This document shows, piece after piece, positions 1 to 5,993 of a DNA stretch of 7,933 bases. The notes beneath the pieces are model-generated. The model worked only from the letters and a program-made list of their open reading frames with translations. It had not been told where the DNA came from and ran no database searches. How positions within the stretch are numbered: position 1 is the first letter of the stretch; each line of letters starts with the position of its first letter. Origin of the DNA: Comamonadaceae bacterium (GTDB lineage Bacteria > Pseudomonadota > Gammaproteobacteria > Burkholderiales > Burkholderiaceae_C); NCBI GenBank assembly GCA_947458415.1, contig CANGZG010000108.1:1-7933 (forward strand). The letters run 5' to 3'. The translations under genes were made by a program, and so were the position numbers.

Positions 1-881
1 ACCTCTTCTTTGGTGTAACCCATGTCGACATAAAACGGGTTGGCCATGATGCCCATCACGATGTCACTGATGCGGTAGGTGCCAATCAACGCCAACAACA
101 ACACCGCGTGCCAGCGGTAGCGGCGAATGAATTCTGAAAACGGTTCGATCACAGCGACCTGCAACCACTCGCGCAATCCGTGCGCTGGAGGCAAATTCAC
201 CTGCGCGGGTTCTTTGGAAAACAACACGGTGACCATGCCGACCGCCATCGACAAGGCCATGGCCACGTAAGCGACGGCCCAAGCCTGGTCTTGGTAGGTG
301 CCAGCAGGCAATCCACTGGCCTCTGCCTTGGCGGCGATCCAAAACACGCCAGCACCGGCCCAAATCATGGCCAAGCGGTAACCGGTTTGGTAGCTGGCGG
401 CCAACACCGCTTGCAGACGGGCTTGCGCAGACTCGATGCGAAAAGCGTCCAAGGCAATGTCTTGCGTGGCCGAACCGAATGCGGTCAACAGTGCAAAGCC
501 CACCAGCGGGGTCAACGACTGTTGCGGGTTGCTCATGGCCATGCCCAGCAGTCCAGCGATGACACAGACTTGCGCCAACAGCAACCAACTGCGCCGCCGC
601 CCCAACCAAGCGGTGAGCAACGGCAACGGCAAGCGGTCCACCAACGGCGCCCATGCCCATTTGAAGCCGTAGGCCAACCCGACCCAACTGAGAAAACCGA
701 TGGTGGCGCGGTCAATGCCGGCTTCACGCAAACGAAAACTCAAAGTGCCCAAGACCAACAACAAAGGCAGGCCAGCAGCAAAGCCCAAGGTCAGCATGCG
801 CAGGCTCGCGGGGCTCAGGTAAATCAACATGGAATCCGCCCAACGCAATGGCGGGGTCTTGACAGTTGGGTTATCGTTCAT
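1..881 (-). CDS. ampG: AmpG-like MFS permease (muropeptide transporter family), 3' part missing
   Basis: This is a polytopic inner-membrane protein of the AmpG branch of the major facilitator superfamily. Characterised AmpG imports GlcNAc-anhydroMurNAc-peptides from the periplasm for cell-wall recycling. The window holds 293 codons; family members usually have over 400, so the C-terminal third lies beyond the left edge. Seen directly: successive hydrophobic segments from about residue 29 onward, a GRRRSW loop at 94-99 between helices (MFS loop type), and the family-typical TQDIALDAFRIE at 139-150. The visible end reads NPFYVDMGYTKEE, also typical of AmpG proteins. The ATG at 881 gives an N-terminus of family length, but its Shine-Dalgarno-like AAGG lies only 1 nt upstream. 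An in-frame ATG at 830, preceded by GGCGGA, is the alternative. It is divergent from the M48 protease gene, 38 nt away. Betaproteobacteria often carry several AmpG homologues, so the true substrate is uncertain. Confidence 0.88.
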   Translation of the reverse strand, partial: MNDNPTVKTPPLRWADSMLIYLSPASLRMLTLGFAAGLPLLLVLGTLSFRLREAGIDRATIGFLSWVGLAYGFKWAWAPLVDRLPLPLLTAWLGRRRSWLLLAQVCVIAGLLGMAMSNPQQSLTPLVGFALLTAFGSATQDIALDAFRIESAQARLQAVLAASYQTGYRLAMIWAGAGVFWIAAKAEASGLPAGTYQDQAWAVAYVAMALSMAVGMVTVLFSKEPAQVNLPPAHGLREWLQVAVIEPFSEFIRRYRWHAVLLLALIGTYRISDIVMGIMANPFYVDMGYTKEE

Positions 882-886
882 ACCTT
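859..886 (+). promoter_or_regulatory. Candidate sigma-70 promoter for the M48 protease gene
   Basis: A perfect -35 hexamer TTGACA (859-864) is followed after 16 nt by a poor -10, TACCTT (881-886). Transcription would start near 893, leaving a leader of about 27 nt that contains the GGAG ribosome site (912-915). The -35 lies within the first codons of the divergent ampG-like gene. The weak -10 keeps confidence low. Confidence 0.3.
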
Positions 887-919
887 GTATTGTGATGTGC
901 TTGGCACCTGTGGAGCGTT

Positions 920-1756
920 ATGCTGACGAAACGACAATTGATTCACCGCTGCGCCGGTTGCGCGTTGGGTTTATCGGCCTTTCCCCTGTGGGCACGTGAA
1001 GGTGTTGAGGTAGGCAAGACCTCGGGCTTTGCCAAATTGGTGCCTGCCGCGCAGGTCGAGGGTTCTGCCAACCAGCAATACGCGCAATTGCTGAAACAGG
1101 CGAAAGAGAAAAACGCCTTGGCACCGGACGACCACCCGCAAGTGATTCGCTTGCGTGACATATCGCAAAAACTCATTCCTTACAGCTACGAATGGAACCC
1201 ACGTGCCCGCGAATGGAAGTGGGAAATCAACCTGATTGGCTCGACGCAAATCAATGCGTTTTGCATGCCCGGTGGCAAGATCGCTTTTTACCACGGCATT
1301 TTGGACAAGCTGCAACTCACTGACGACGAAGTGGCGATGGTGATGGGCCATGAAATTGCCCATGCGTTGCGCGAACACGCCCGCGAGCGAATGGGCAAAA
1401 GCGAAGCCACCAATGTGCTGGCAAACATTGGCAGTGCGTTGGCTTCAGCGTATTTCAAGGTCGATCCCGGCTTGACCGATGCCGTCGCCAGACAAGGCGC
1501 GAATTTGCTGACCTTGAAATTCAGCCGGGAAGACGAAACCGAAGCCGATTTGGTGGGCATGGAATTGGCGGCGCGTGCCGGTTACGACCCGCGTTCTGGC
1601 GTGACCTTGTGGCAAAAAATGAGCGCCGCGAACAAAGGGGCGCCGCCGCAGTGGCTCAGCACCCATCCTTCAGGCGCCACCCGCATCAAAGAGATCGAAA
1701 GCAATTTGCCCAAGGTCATGCCCTTGTACGAACGGTCTGCGCAGGCCAAACCGTAG
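920..1756 (+). CDS. Periplasmic M48 family zinc metalloprotease (LoiP/YcaL/BepA-like)
   Basis: A 278-residue M48 peptidase, probably acting in protein quality control of the cell envelope. Residues 1-25 form a basic then hydrophobic export signal with likely cleavage after ALW-A-type residues (FPLWA|RE), so the enzyme should be periplasmic. The catalytic core is visible: zinc-binding HEIAH at 144-148 with catalytic Glu145, the downstream ExxxD motif E206-TEA-D210 supplying the third zinc ligand, and the STHP motif at 248-250 region with His249, conserved near the C-terminus of the family. The NAFCMPGG segment (112-119) before the active site is also typical. There is no C-terminal TPR domain, so it resembles the short LoiP/YcaL class rather than BepA. 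The ATG at 920 has GGAG at 912-915. It converges on the alpha/beta hydrolase gene with only 8 nt between stop codons. The specific substrate is unknown. Confidence 0.93.
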   Translation: MLTKRQLIHRCAGCALGLSAFPLWAREGVEVGKTSGFAKLVPAAQVEGSANQQYAQLLKQAKEKNALAPDDHPQVIRLRDISQKLIPYSYEWNPRAREWKWEINLIGSTQINAFCMPGGKIAFYHGILDKLQLTDDEVAMVMGHEIAHALREHARERMGKSEATNVLANIGSALASAYFKVDPGLTDAVARQGANLLTLKFSREDETEADLVGMELAARAGYDPRSGVTLWQKMSAANKGAPPQWLSTHPSGATRIKEIESNLPKVMPLYERSAQAKP

Positions 1757-1764
1757 CTGGTGCG

Positions 1765-2637
1765 TCAGGCGAAGCGCTTTAGCCAATCGAGCAACAACGC
1801 GTTCACTGCGGCGCTTTGTTCGCGTTGCAAAAAGTGGCCGGCATCGGGCACTTCGCGGTATTCGTAAAGCCCGCCGAAACAAGCCGCTTGCTCGCGCATC
1901 AACTCAGCGCGCATGTCTTGTGCCCCGCACAACGCCAGTGTCGGCACCGTGATGGGGTGTTGCATGGCCGCGCGCAGCGCGTGTAAGGCCGGGTCTGCTT
2001 TGGCCGGGTCGAACATGGCGCGGTAATACGCCAGCGCGGTTGTCAACACACCGGGTTGACGCAAGCATTGTTTGACCTGTGCAATGTGCGCATGGTCTAC
2101 ATAACCCGGCACCGACCAGTACTGCCACAGGTAATCGATGAACGCCATGTCGTTGGCCAGCAAGGCTTGCTCTGGCAATTCAGCTTGTTGAAAAAACCAC
2201 CAATGGAATGAACGTTGAATGTGCTTGGGCACCAGCAAATGGTTGTTCACGGTCTGTGGATGCGGCACCGCCATGAGCACGGCGCTGTGCAACAAGTCGG
2301 GGCGGGCGGCACACAGCGCATAGCCGATGATGGCGCCCCAGTCTTGGCCGATGTAGTGCAGTTTCTGGCCAGGCGACATGGCTTCAATCAAACCGGCGAT
2401 GCCATGCACCAAACTGGCTTTGTCGAAGCAGGCGTTGTCAGCCGCGCGCGAGGGCAAATAGCCGGGCAAGTAAGGCGCGATGACGCGGTAACCCGCGTCT
2501 GACAGCGCCTGCATTTGCGAGGACCAGGTGTGTGGAATGTCTGGAAACCCATGCACCAACAACACCAGAGGCCCGCTGCCTTGGGCGAGGCACACAAAGT
2601 CGACGCCGTTGGCGTGAATGTGCAATTCTTCTGGCAT
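1765..2637 (-). CDS. Alpha/beta hydrolase, epoxide hydrolase / dehalogenase-like
   Basis: A 290-residue alpha/beta-hydrolase-fold enzyme of the group that uses an Asp nucleophile. Seen directly: oxyanion-hole HGFP at 29-32, nucleophile elbow GQDWG at 97-101 (Asp99), candidate catalytic acid Asp241 in CGAQD, and catalytic His268 in DAGHF. The cap domain (about 130-215) has Tyr204/Tyr205 in AYYRAMF, as in epoxide hydrolases. Where many epoxide hydrolases have the first ring-opening Tyr, this protein appears to have His145 followed by Trp146 (FHWWFFQ), resembling Cif-type epoxide hydrolases and the halide pocket of fluoroacetate dehalogenases. The Arg residues that bind the carboxylate in fluoroacetate dehalogenase are absent (Trp100, Ile103). 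The ATG at 2637 was chosen because the protein family starts there; an upstream extension would overlap the metallo-hydrolase gene. It begins 1 nt after that gene's TGA, so translational coupling is likely. The substrate is unknown. Confidence 0.88.
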   Translation of the reverse strand: MPEELHIHANGVDFVCLAQGSGPLVLLVHGFPDIPHTWSSQMQALSDAGYRVIAPYLPGYLPSRAADNACFDKASLVHGIAGLIEAMSPGQKLHYIGQDWGAIIGYALCAARPDLLHSAVLMAVPHPQTVNNHLLVPKHIQRSFHWWFFQQAELPEQALLANDMAFIDYLWQYWSVPGYVDHAHIAQVKQCLRQPGVLTTALAYYRAMFDPAKADPALHALRAAMQHPITVPTLALCGAQDMRAELMREQAACFGGLYEYREVPDAGHFLQREQSAAVNALLLDWLKRFA

Positions 2638-2638
2638 T

Positions 2639-3277
2639 TCAGGTGCCGCCGACGTAGGGGTTGGTTTTGCGCTCGCGCCCGAAGGTGCTTTCAGGGCCGT
2701 GGCCGGGAATGAACACCGTGTCGTCACCCATGGGCCACAGGCGCTGCGTGATGCTGTCAATCAAATGCTGGTGATTGCCTTGCGGGAAATCGGTGCGACC
2801 AATGCTGCCCGCGAACAGCACATCGCCGACAAACGCGCGGTTCATCTCGGCCGAATAAAACACCACGTGCCCCGGCGTGTGACCCGGGCAATGCCTCACC
2901 GACAAGGTGTGTTTGCCCAAGGTCACGGTGTCGCCGTCGGCCAGCCATCGCGTGGGCTTGAAAGGACGCGCCGCCGGAAAACCATAGGTCGAGGCGGCCA
3001 TGGGCAAACCGTCAATCCAAAACTGATCGCTGGGGTGCGGCCCGATGATGGGCAAACCGAGTTGCTCGGCCAGATCAGCCGTGGCACCCGCGTGGTCTAA
3101 ATGCCCGTGCGTGATCCAGATGTATTTGAGCGTGATGCCTAACTGCTTGCAAGCGGCGAGCAACACATCCAAATCGCCGCCCGGGTCGATGACGGCAGCG
3201 GTCATGCCCTCGTCCTCCCAGACCAAAGAACAGTTTTGTTGGAAAGCGGTGACGGGGATGGTTTCGTAGTGGAGCAT
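2639..3277 (-). CDS. MBL-fold metallo-hydrolase, YcbL/GloC type (glyoxalase II-like)
   Basis: A 212-residue metallo-beta-lactamase-fold hydrolase matching the YcbL/GloC group (E. coli YcbL is about 215 residues). That group shows glyoxalase II-type activity, hydrolysing S-lactoylglutathione in the cytoplasm. Seen directly: the N-terminal IPVTAFQQN (7-15), DPGGD (31-35), metal-binding HGHLDH at 57-62, His133 in PGHTPGH, bridging Asp152 in VGDVLF, and His193 in IPGHG. GRTDFPQGN (160-168) is also typical. It lacks the extra C-terminal glutathione-binding domain of classical GloB. The ATG at 3277 fits the family start; the frame stays open another 66 codons upstream, but that extension is not protein-like. 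No good Shine-Dalgarno is visible before this ATG (the leader reads CCACCCCC). It is the first gene of a minus-strand pair with the alpha/beta hydrolase. Confidence 0.92.
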   Translation of the reverse strand: MLHYETIPVTAFQQNCSLVWEDEGMTAAVIDPGGDLDVLLAACKQLGITLKYIWITHGHLDHAGATADLAEQLGLPIIGPHPSDQFWIDGLPMAASTYGFPAARPFKPTRWLADGDTVTLGKHTLSVRHCPGHTPGHVVFYSAEMNRAFVGDVLFAGSIGRTDFPQGNHQHLIDSITQRLWPMGDDTVFIPGHGPESTFGRERKTNPYVGGT

Positions 3278-3358
3278 GGGGGTGGGAAATGGTGTTTGGT
3301 TGCAGAGTTTAGAACTTGTGGAAACAGTTTCGATCTGGAATAAATGAAGTCTTGGTTG

Positions 3359-3387
3359 TTGACGTCCATGTAAGATTAATTTAACAT
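3359..3387 (+). promoter_or_regulatory. Candidate sigma-70 promoter of the toxin-antitoxin operon
   Basis: TTGACG (3359-3364, 5 of 6 matches to the -35 consensus) is followed after exactly 17 nt by TAACAT (3382-3387, 4 of 6 matches to the -10). Predicted initiation near 3394 leaves a leader of roughly 12 nt that still includes the AGGAG ribosome site at 3397-3401. It lies in the AT-rich part of the 129-nt gap between the metallo-hydrolase start and the antitoxin start. No convincing divergent promoter for the metallo-hydrolase was found in the same gap. Confidence 0.45.
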
Positions 3388-3394
3388 TGTTACA
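3369..3394. promoter_or_regulatory. Possible antitoxin operator (imperfect palindrome)
   Basis: TGTAA (3369-3373) and TTACA (3390-3394) form an inverted repeat flanking an AT-rich core that itself contains TTAA-T-TTAA (3376-3384). It overlaps the proposed -10 hexamer and start site, where an autorepressing MazE-type antitoxin would bind. The outer and inner palindromes do not share a centre, and the arms are short, so chance is a real alternative. Confidence 0.22.
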
Positions 3395-3406
3395 ACAGGA
3401 GCAGAA

Positions 3407-3661
3407 ATGGAAATTGCCATTCGTAACATAGGAAACAGCAAAGGGGTGGTGATTCCCAAGCCGTTGCTCGCTCAAGCGGGCTTGGAAGGTGAGTCCACCG
3501 CCTTGGTTCAGGTCGAGAACGGTTCAATCGTTCTTTCCAAACCAAGTAAACCACTGCGTTCGGGCTGGGCCGAGGCGGCGGCTGAAGTTTCAGCGCAGGG
3601 TGAGGGCGACTTACTGATGGGCGAATTTGGAAATGCAGAAGATGCGGAGTTGCGCTGGTGA
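3407..3661 (+). CDS. mazE: MazE/PemI-like antitoxin, AbrB-fold DNA-binding protein
   Basis: An 84-residue antitoxin. Residues 1-45 match the swapped-hairpin AbrB/MazE DNA-binding domain, with the signature IGNSKGVVIPKPLL at about 8-21. The C-terminal part (from about 52) is a Trp- and acid-containing tail (SGWAEAAAE, then EFGNAEDAELRW at the end), as expected of the flexible segment that binds and blocks the toxin. The ATG at 3407 has a strong AGGAG at 3397-3401 with 5 nt spacing. Its TGA overlaps the GTG start of the toxin (GTGA), so the two are translationally coupled with the antitoxin made first. The family usually autoregulates its operon together with the toxin, and a promoter-like sequence lies just upstream. 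This module is the clearest accessory element in the window. Confidence 0.92.
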   Translation: MEIAIRNIGNSKGVVIPKPLLAQAGLEGESTALVQVENGSIVLSKPSKPLRSGWAEAAAEVSAQGEGDLLMGEFGNAEDAELRW

Positions 3662-3975
3662 AGCGCGGCGAGATTTGGCTGGTGAACCTTGACCCCACGG
3701 TCGGCACCGAAATCAAAAAGACACGTCCTTGTGTCGTCGTGTCACCCCCCGAATTGAACCAACATCTTCGAACCGTGATGGTGGCGCCCATGACCTCAAA
3801 GGGCTTTGCCGCACCTTTTCGCGTGCCGGTCACACATGCGGGCACCAAGGGGCTCATTGTGTTGGATCAACTTCGGTCAGTAGACAAGCAACGATTGTTT
3901 AAGAAATCAGGGCAAGTGTCAGCCAAGACGTTGGGAACTGTTTTAAAAACATTGCAAGAACTGTTTGCTGAGTAA
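3658..3975 (+). CDS. mazF: MazF/PemK-family endoribonuclease toxin
   Basis: A 105-residue toxin of the MazF/PemK family, which cleaves mRNA at short sequence-specific sites and arrests translation. Seen directly: KRGEIWLVNLDP at 2-13, TRPCVVVSP (22-30) with the conserved Arg23, APMTS (43-47) with conserved Thr46/Ser47, and LDQLRSVDKQRL (69-80), all hallmarks of the family. Length is normal and nothing is missing, so it should be active. The start is GTG at 3658, overlapping the antitoxin stop by 4 nt; GGAG at 3646-3649, inside the antitoxin gene, lies 8 nt upstream. The next residues (KRGEIW) begin the fold immediately, so no later start is possible. It converges on arfB with 9 nt between the stops and no recognisable terminator. 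The cleavage sequence cannot be told from the protein. Confidence 0.94.
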   Translation: MKRGEIWLVNLDPTVGTEIKKTRPCVVVSPPELNQHLRTVMVAPMTSKGFAAPFRVPVTHAGTKGLIVLDQLRSVDKQRLFKKSGQVSAKTLGTVLKTLQELFAE

Positions 3976-3984
3976 ACATCCCTG

Positions 3985-4401
3985 TTACATACCTTTGTCA
4001 TTCACCTTGCCGCGAGCGGCCTTGACATGACCGCGCAAGACTTTGCTGTCCACGCGCTGCATGCGCGCGCTGAATGAAGGTTTGGTGGCGCGCCGTGGCT
4101 TCACTGGTTTGGCGGCCAGCGCCACCAACTCGTGCAATCGCGCCATGGCGTCGATGCGGTTGCCTTCTTGGCTGCGCGAGCTTTGCGCTTTGATCACGAC
4201 CACGCCTTGCGTGGTGATGCGTTGGTCTGACATGGCCAACAGTTTCTCTTTCACTTCGTCTGGCAAAGAAGAAGCGCGAATGTCAAAACGCAAATGCACC
4301 GCGCTCGACACCTTGTTCACATGCTGGCCGCCCGCGCCTTGCGCGCGGATGGCGCTCAGCTCCACTTCGTGGTCGGGGATGGTGAAGACGGGGGTGTTCA
4401 T
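3985..4401 (-). CDS. arfB: Alternative ribosome-rescue factor ArfB (YaeJ), peptidyl-tRNA hydrolase
   Basis: A 138-residue stand-alone release-factor-like protein that hydrolyses peptidyl-tRNA on ribosomes stalled at the 3' end of nonstop mRNA. The GGQ catalytic motif is at residues 24-26 in AQGAGGQHVNKV, close to its position in E. coli ArfB, which is about 140 residues long. There is no stop-codon-recognition domain. The C-terminal tail from about residue 98 is rich in Lys and Arg (KPVKPRRATK, then KVLRGHVKAARGK); in the family this tail enters the empty mRNA channel. The ATG at 4401 was chosen because the protein family starts there; the open frame upstream overlaps xth in another frame and is not protein-like. 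It follows the xth stop by 13 nt with no clear Shine-Dalgarno, suggesting translation coupled to xth. Confidence 0.94.
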   Translation of the reverse strand: MNTPVFTIPDHEVELSAIRAQGAGGQHVNKVSSAVHLRFDIRASSLPDEVKEKLLAMSDQRITTQGVVVIKAQSSRSQEGNRIDAMARLHELVALAAKPVKPRRATKPSFSARMQRVDSKVLRGHVKAARGKVNDKGM

Positions 4402-4414
4402 GCGCGCCAGTGCA

Positions 4415-5206
4415 TCACAAGCGCATGTCGTAACTGACCGTGATCGGCGCGTGGTCAGAAAATTTCTCGTCTTTGTAGATGGCCACAGATTTCGCCGTGG
4501 CGGCCAAGGCAGGTGTCGCCAAGTGGTAATCCAATCGCCAACCCACGTTGTTTGCATAGGCTTGGCCTCGGTTGCTCCACCAGGTGTAGCAAGCGTCAGT
4601 GGTGTCGGGGTGCAGTTGCCGGTACACATCGACCAATCCACCCTCGGTTAACAACTTGGTCATCCATGCGCGTTCTTCGGGCAAGAAGCCGCTGTTTTTT
4701 TGGTTACTGCGCCAGTTTTTCAAATCAATTGCCTGGTGCGCGATGTTGATGTCACCGCACAGAATGAATTCGCGCCCTTTTTGCAGTGCCATCAAGTGCG
4801 GGTAAATCAGGTCGAGAAAACGGTATTTGGCTTCTTGCCTGTCGGGCCCCGATGCGCCGCTGGGGAAATAGCAGCTGATCAACGACAGTTTGCGCTTGGG
4901 CGAGTCGAACCGCAATTCCAAGTAGCGGCCTTCAGCGTCAAATTCGCCGCCGTCAAAGCCTTGGATCACATGGCTGGGCTCATGGCGGGTGTAGAGGCCC
5001 ACGCCGGCATAGCCTTTTTTCTCGGCGCAATGGAAGTAGCCGGAGAGGCCCGCGAGCATTTCAAACTTGCCCACCAGGTCGGCTTCTTGTGCCTTGACTT
5101 CTTGCACACACATACAATCCGGCGAAGTTTTTGTAAGCCAGTGTTCCAGCCCTTTGCTGCTGGCTGAGCGTATGCCGTTCAGGTTGAGGCTGGTGAGTTT
5201 GAACAA
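4415..5206 (-). CDS. xth: Exodeoxyribonuclease III / AP endonuclease (ExoA-like Xth)
   Basis: A 263-residue exonuclease III-family enzyme that nicks DNA at abasic sites and removes 3' blocking groups in base excision repair. Seen directly, numbered from the TTG start: LNLNGIRS (7-14), metal-binding Glu36 in CVQEVKAQ, Tyr113 in SCYFPSG, catalytic GDIN (151-154: Asp152, Asn154), WRLDY with Asp226, and SDH (Asp251, His252). The segment TWWSNRGQ...GWRLDYHLA is of the ExoA/Neisseria type rather than the E. coli XthA type. The TTG start at 5206 was preferred over an in-frame GTG at 5230: it yields the usual MFKLTSLNLNG N-terminus and has GGGGGA about 6 nt upstream, while the GTG would overlap pyrE. 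It heads a minus-strand pair with arfB and is divergent from pyrE with an 11-nt gap. Confidence 0.93.
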   Translation of the reverse strand: MFKLTSLNLNGIRSASSKGLEHWLTKTSPDCMCVQEVKAQEADLVGKFEMLAGLSGYFHCAEKKGYAGVGLYTRHEPSHVIQGFDGGEFDAEGRYLELRFDSPKRKLSLISCYFPSGASGPDRQEAKYRFLDLIYPHLMALQKGREFILCGDINIAHQAIDLKNWRSNQKNSGFLPEERAWMTKLLTEGGLVDVYRQLHPDTTDACYTWWSNRGQAYANNVGWRLDYHLATPALAATAKSVAIYKDEKFSDHAPITVSYDMRL

Positions 5207-5217
5207 GGAATTCCCCC
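5205..5217. promoter_or_regulatory. Shared start region of xth and pyrE
   Basis: The pyrE ribosome site AAGGA (5205-5209) overlaps the complement of the xth TTG start (5204-5206), and the xth ribosome site (GGGGG on the minus strand, 5213-5217) abuts the pyrE ATG. The 11-nt gap cannot hold two promoters, so each promoter must lie inside the other gene. One -10-like TACAAT occurs at 5113-5118 inside xth, but without a properly spaced -35. Confidence 0.6.
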
Positions 5218-5916
5218 ATGTCGTTGCCACCCACGCCAGACCACACGCTGGCGCAAGCGTTCATTCAATTCTCGCTGGAATCGGGGGTGTTGAAATTTGG
5301 CAGCTTCACCACCAAGGCAGGACGCCAATCCCCTTACTTTTTCAACGCCGGTTTATTTGACGATGGCGCCAAGCTCAGCCGATTGGCTGGTTTTTATGCC
5401 CAAGCCTTGTTGCAGTCTGATTTGCAGTTCGACATGATTTTTGGCCCGGCCTACAAAGGCATACCCTTGGGCGCGGCGGTGGCTGTCGAGTTGTCACGGC
5501 TGGGTCGCAACGTGCCGTTTGCTTATAACCGCAAAGAAGCCAAAGACCACGGTGAGGGCGGCAGTTTGGTGGGCGCGCCACTCAAAGGCAGGGTGTTGAT
5601 CGTGGACGATGTCATGAGCGCAGGCACGGCGGTGCGTGAATCGATGGCATTGATAGAAAAAGCCGGCGCACAGGCCTATGGCGTGGCCGTGGCGCTGGAC
5701 CGCCAGGAAATGGCCACCGAGGCCGCGCCAGACGGCAGTTTGCGGGACTTGCCGCACAGCGCGGTGCAATATGTGCGTGAAAAGCTTGGCCTCAAAGTCT
5801 GCGCGGTGGCGCAACTCAGCGATTTATTGGGTTTTTTGGGCACGCAGTCAGGCCACGAGATGGCGCAATATTTACCCGCTGTGCAGGCTTACAGAGACCG
5901 TTACGGCGTCGCCTAA
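5218..5916 (+). CDS. pyrE: Orotate phosphoribosyltransferase
   Basis: A 232-residue cytosolic enzyme that joins orotate and PRPP to give orotidine 5'-monophosphate, the fifth step of pyrimidine synthesis. Seen directly: substrate-contact TTKAGRQSPYFFN (31-43), GPAYKG (76-81), the flexible catalytic loop NRKEAKDHGEGG (104-115) and the PRPP-binding motif VLIVDDVMSAGTA (126-138). It is slightly longer than E. coli PyrE (213 residues), partly through an insertion around 165-182. The ATG at 5218 has AAGGA at 5205-5209 with 8 nt spacing. It is divergent from xth. The downstream oxidoreductase gene is on the same strand, 77 nt away, with its own promoter-like sequence. No attenuator or U-rich terminator was recognised next to it. 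Confidence 0.97.
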   Translation: MSLPPTPDHTLAQAFIQFSLESGVLKFGSFTTKAGRQSPYFFNAGLFDDGAKLSRLAGFYAQALLQSDLQFDMIFGPAYKGIPLGAAVAVELSRLGRNVPFAYNRKEAKDHGEGGSLVGAPLKGRVLIVDDVMSAGTAVRESMALIEKAGAQAYGVAVALDRQEMATEAAPDGSLRDLPHSAVQYVREKLGLKVCAVAQLSDLLGFLGTQSGHEMAQYLPAVQAYRDRYGVA

Positions 5917-5923
5917 AGCAAGG

Positions 5924-5941
5924 GACAACCCAGCTGTTGTC
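5924..5941 (+). other. Small stem-loop after pyrE
   Basis: GACAAC (5924-5929) and GTTGTC (5936-5941) form a perfect 6-bp stem with a 6-nt loop, 8 nt after the pyrE stop. It is followed by AGGGGCTTTG rather than a T-run, so it is at best a weak terminator or mRNA 3'-end stabiliser. Confidence 0.3.
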
Positions 5942-5963
5942 AGGGGCTTTGTGCCGCTAAACT
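5937..5963 (+). promoter_or_regulatory. Candidate promoter for the oxidoreductase gene
   Basis: TTGTCA (5937-5942, 5 of 6 to the -35) and TAAACT (5958-5963, 4 of 6 to the -10) are separated by 15 nt, slightly short. Initiation near 5970 would leave a leader of about 24 nt carrying the GGAG site (5985-5988). The -35 overlaps the stem-loop after pyrE. Confidence 0.27.
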
Positions 5964-5993
5964 GACCCTTCACCGTCAGATGTTGGAGTACCC

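Noticed and set aside
180..926. Long plus-strand open frame opposite the ampG-like gene
   Set aside because: Its translation is rich in Gln, Arg and His with no domain pattern, while the opposite strand encodes a clear membrane transporter. It is a codon-bias shadow.
950..966. Possible lipoprotein signal (CAGC) in the M48 protease
   Set aside because: The Cys at 12 and 15 come before the hydrophobic stretch, so there is no proper lipobox; a conventional signal peptide cut near residue 25 fits better.
2618..3100. Plus-strand open frame antisense to the metallo-hydrolase
   Set aside because: Composition is typical of an antisense shadow, and the minus strand carries intact metal-binding motifs.
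3278..3475. N-terminal extension of the metallo-hydrolase reading frame
   Set aside because: The extra 66 codons cross the toxin-antitoxin promoter and antitoxin start and are not protein-like; the family begins at the ATG at 3277.
3972..3988. GTAAACA-TCCC-TGTTAC hairpin between the toxin and arfB stops
   Set aside because: A 6-bp stem with a bulge and no T-run on either strand; not a credible intrinsic terminator.
3388..3990. TGTTACA occurring on both sides of the toxin-antitoxin pair (3389-3394 region and 3983-3989)
   Set aside because: A 7-base direct repeat is too short and the context too AT-rich to call target-site duplication; one copy lies inside the arfB stop region.
4043..5167. 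Plus-strand open frames (4043-4651 and 4700-5167) antisense to arfB and xth
   Set aside because: No recognisable protein features; both overlap confidently identified genes on the minus strand.
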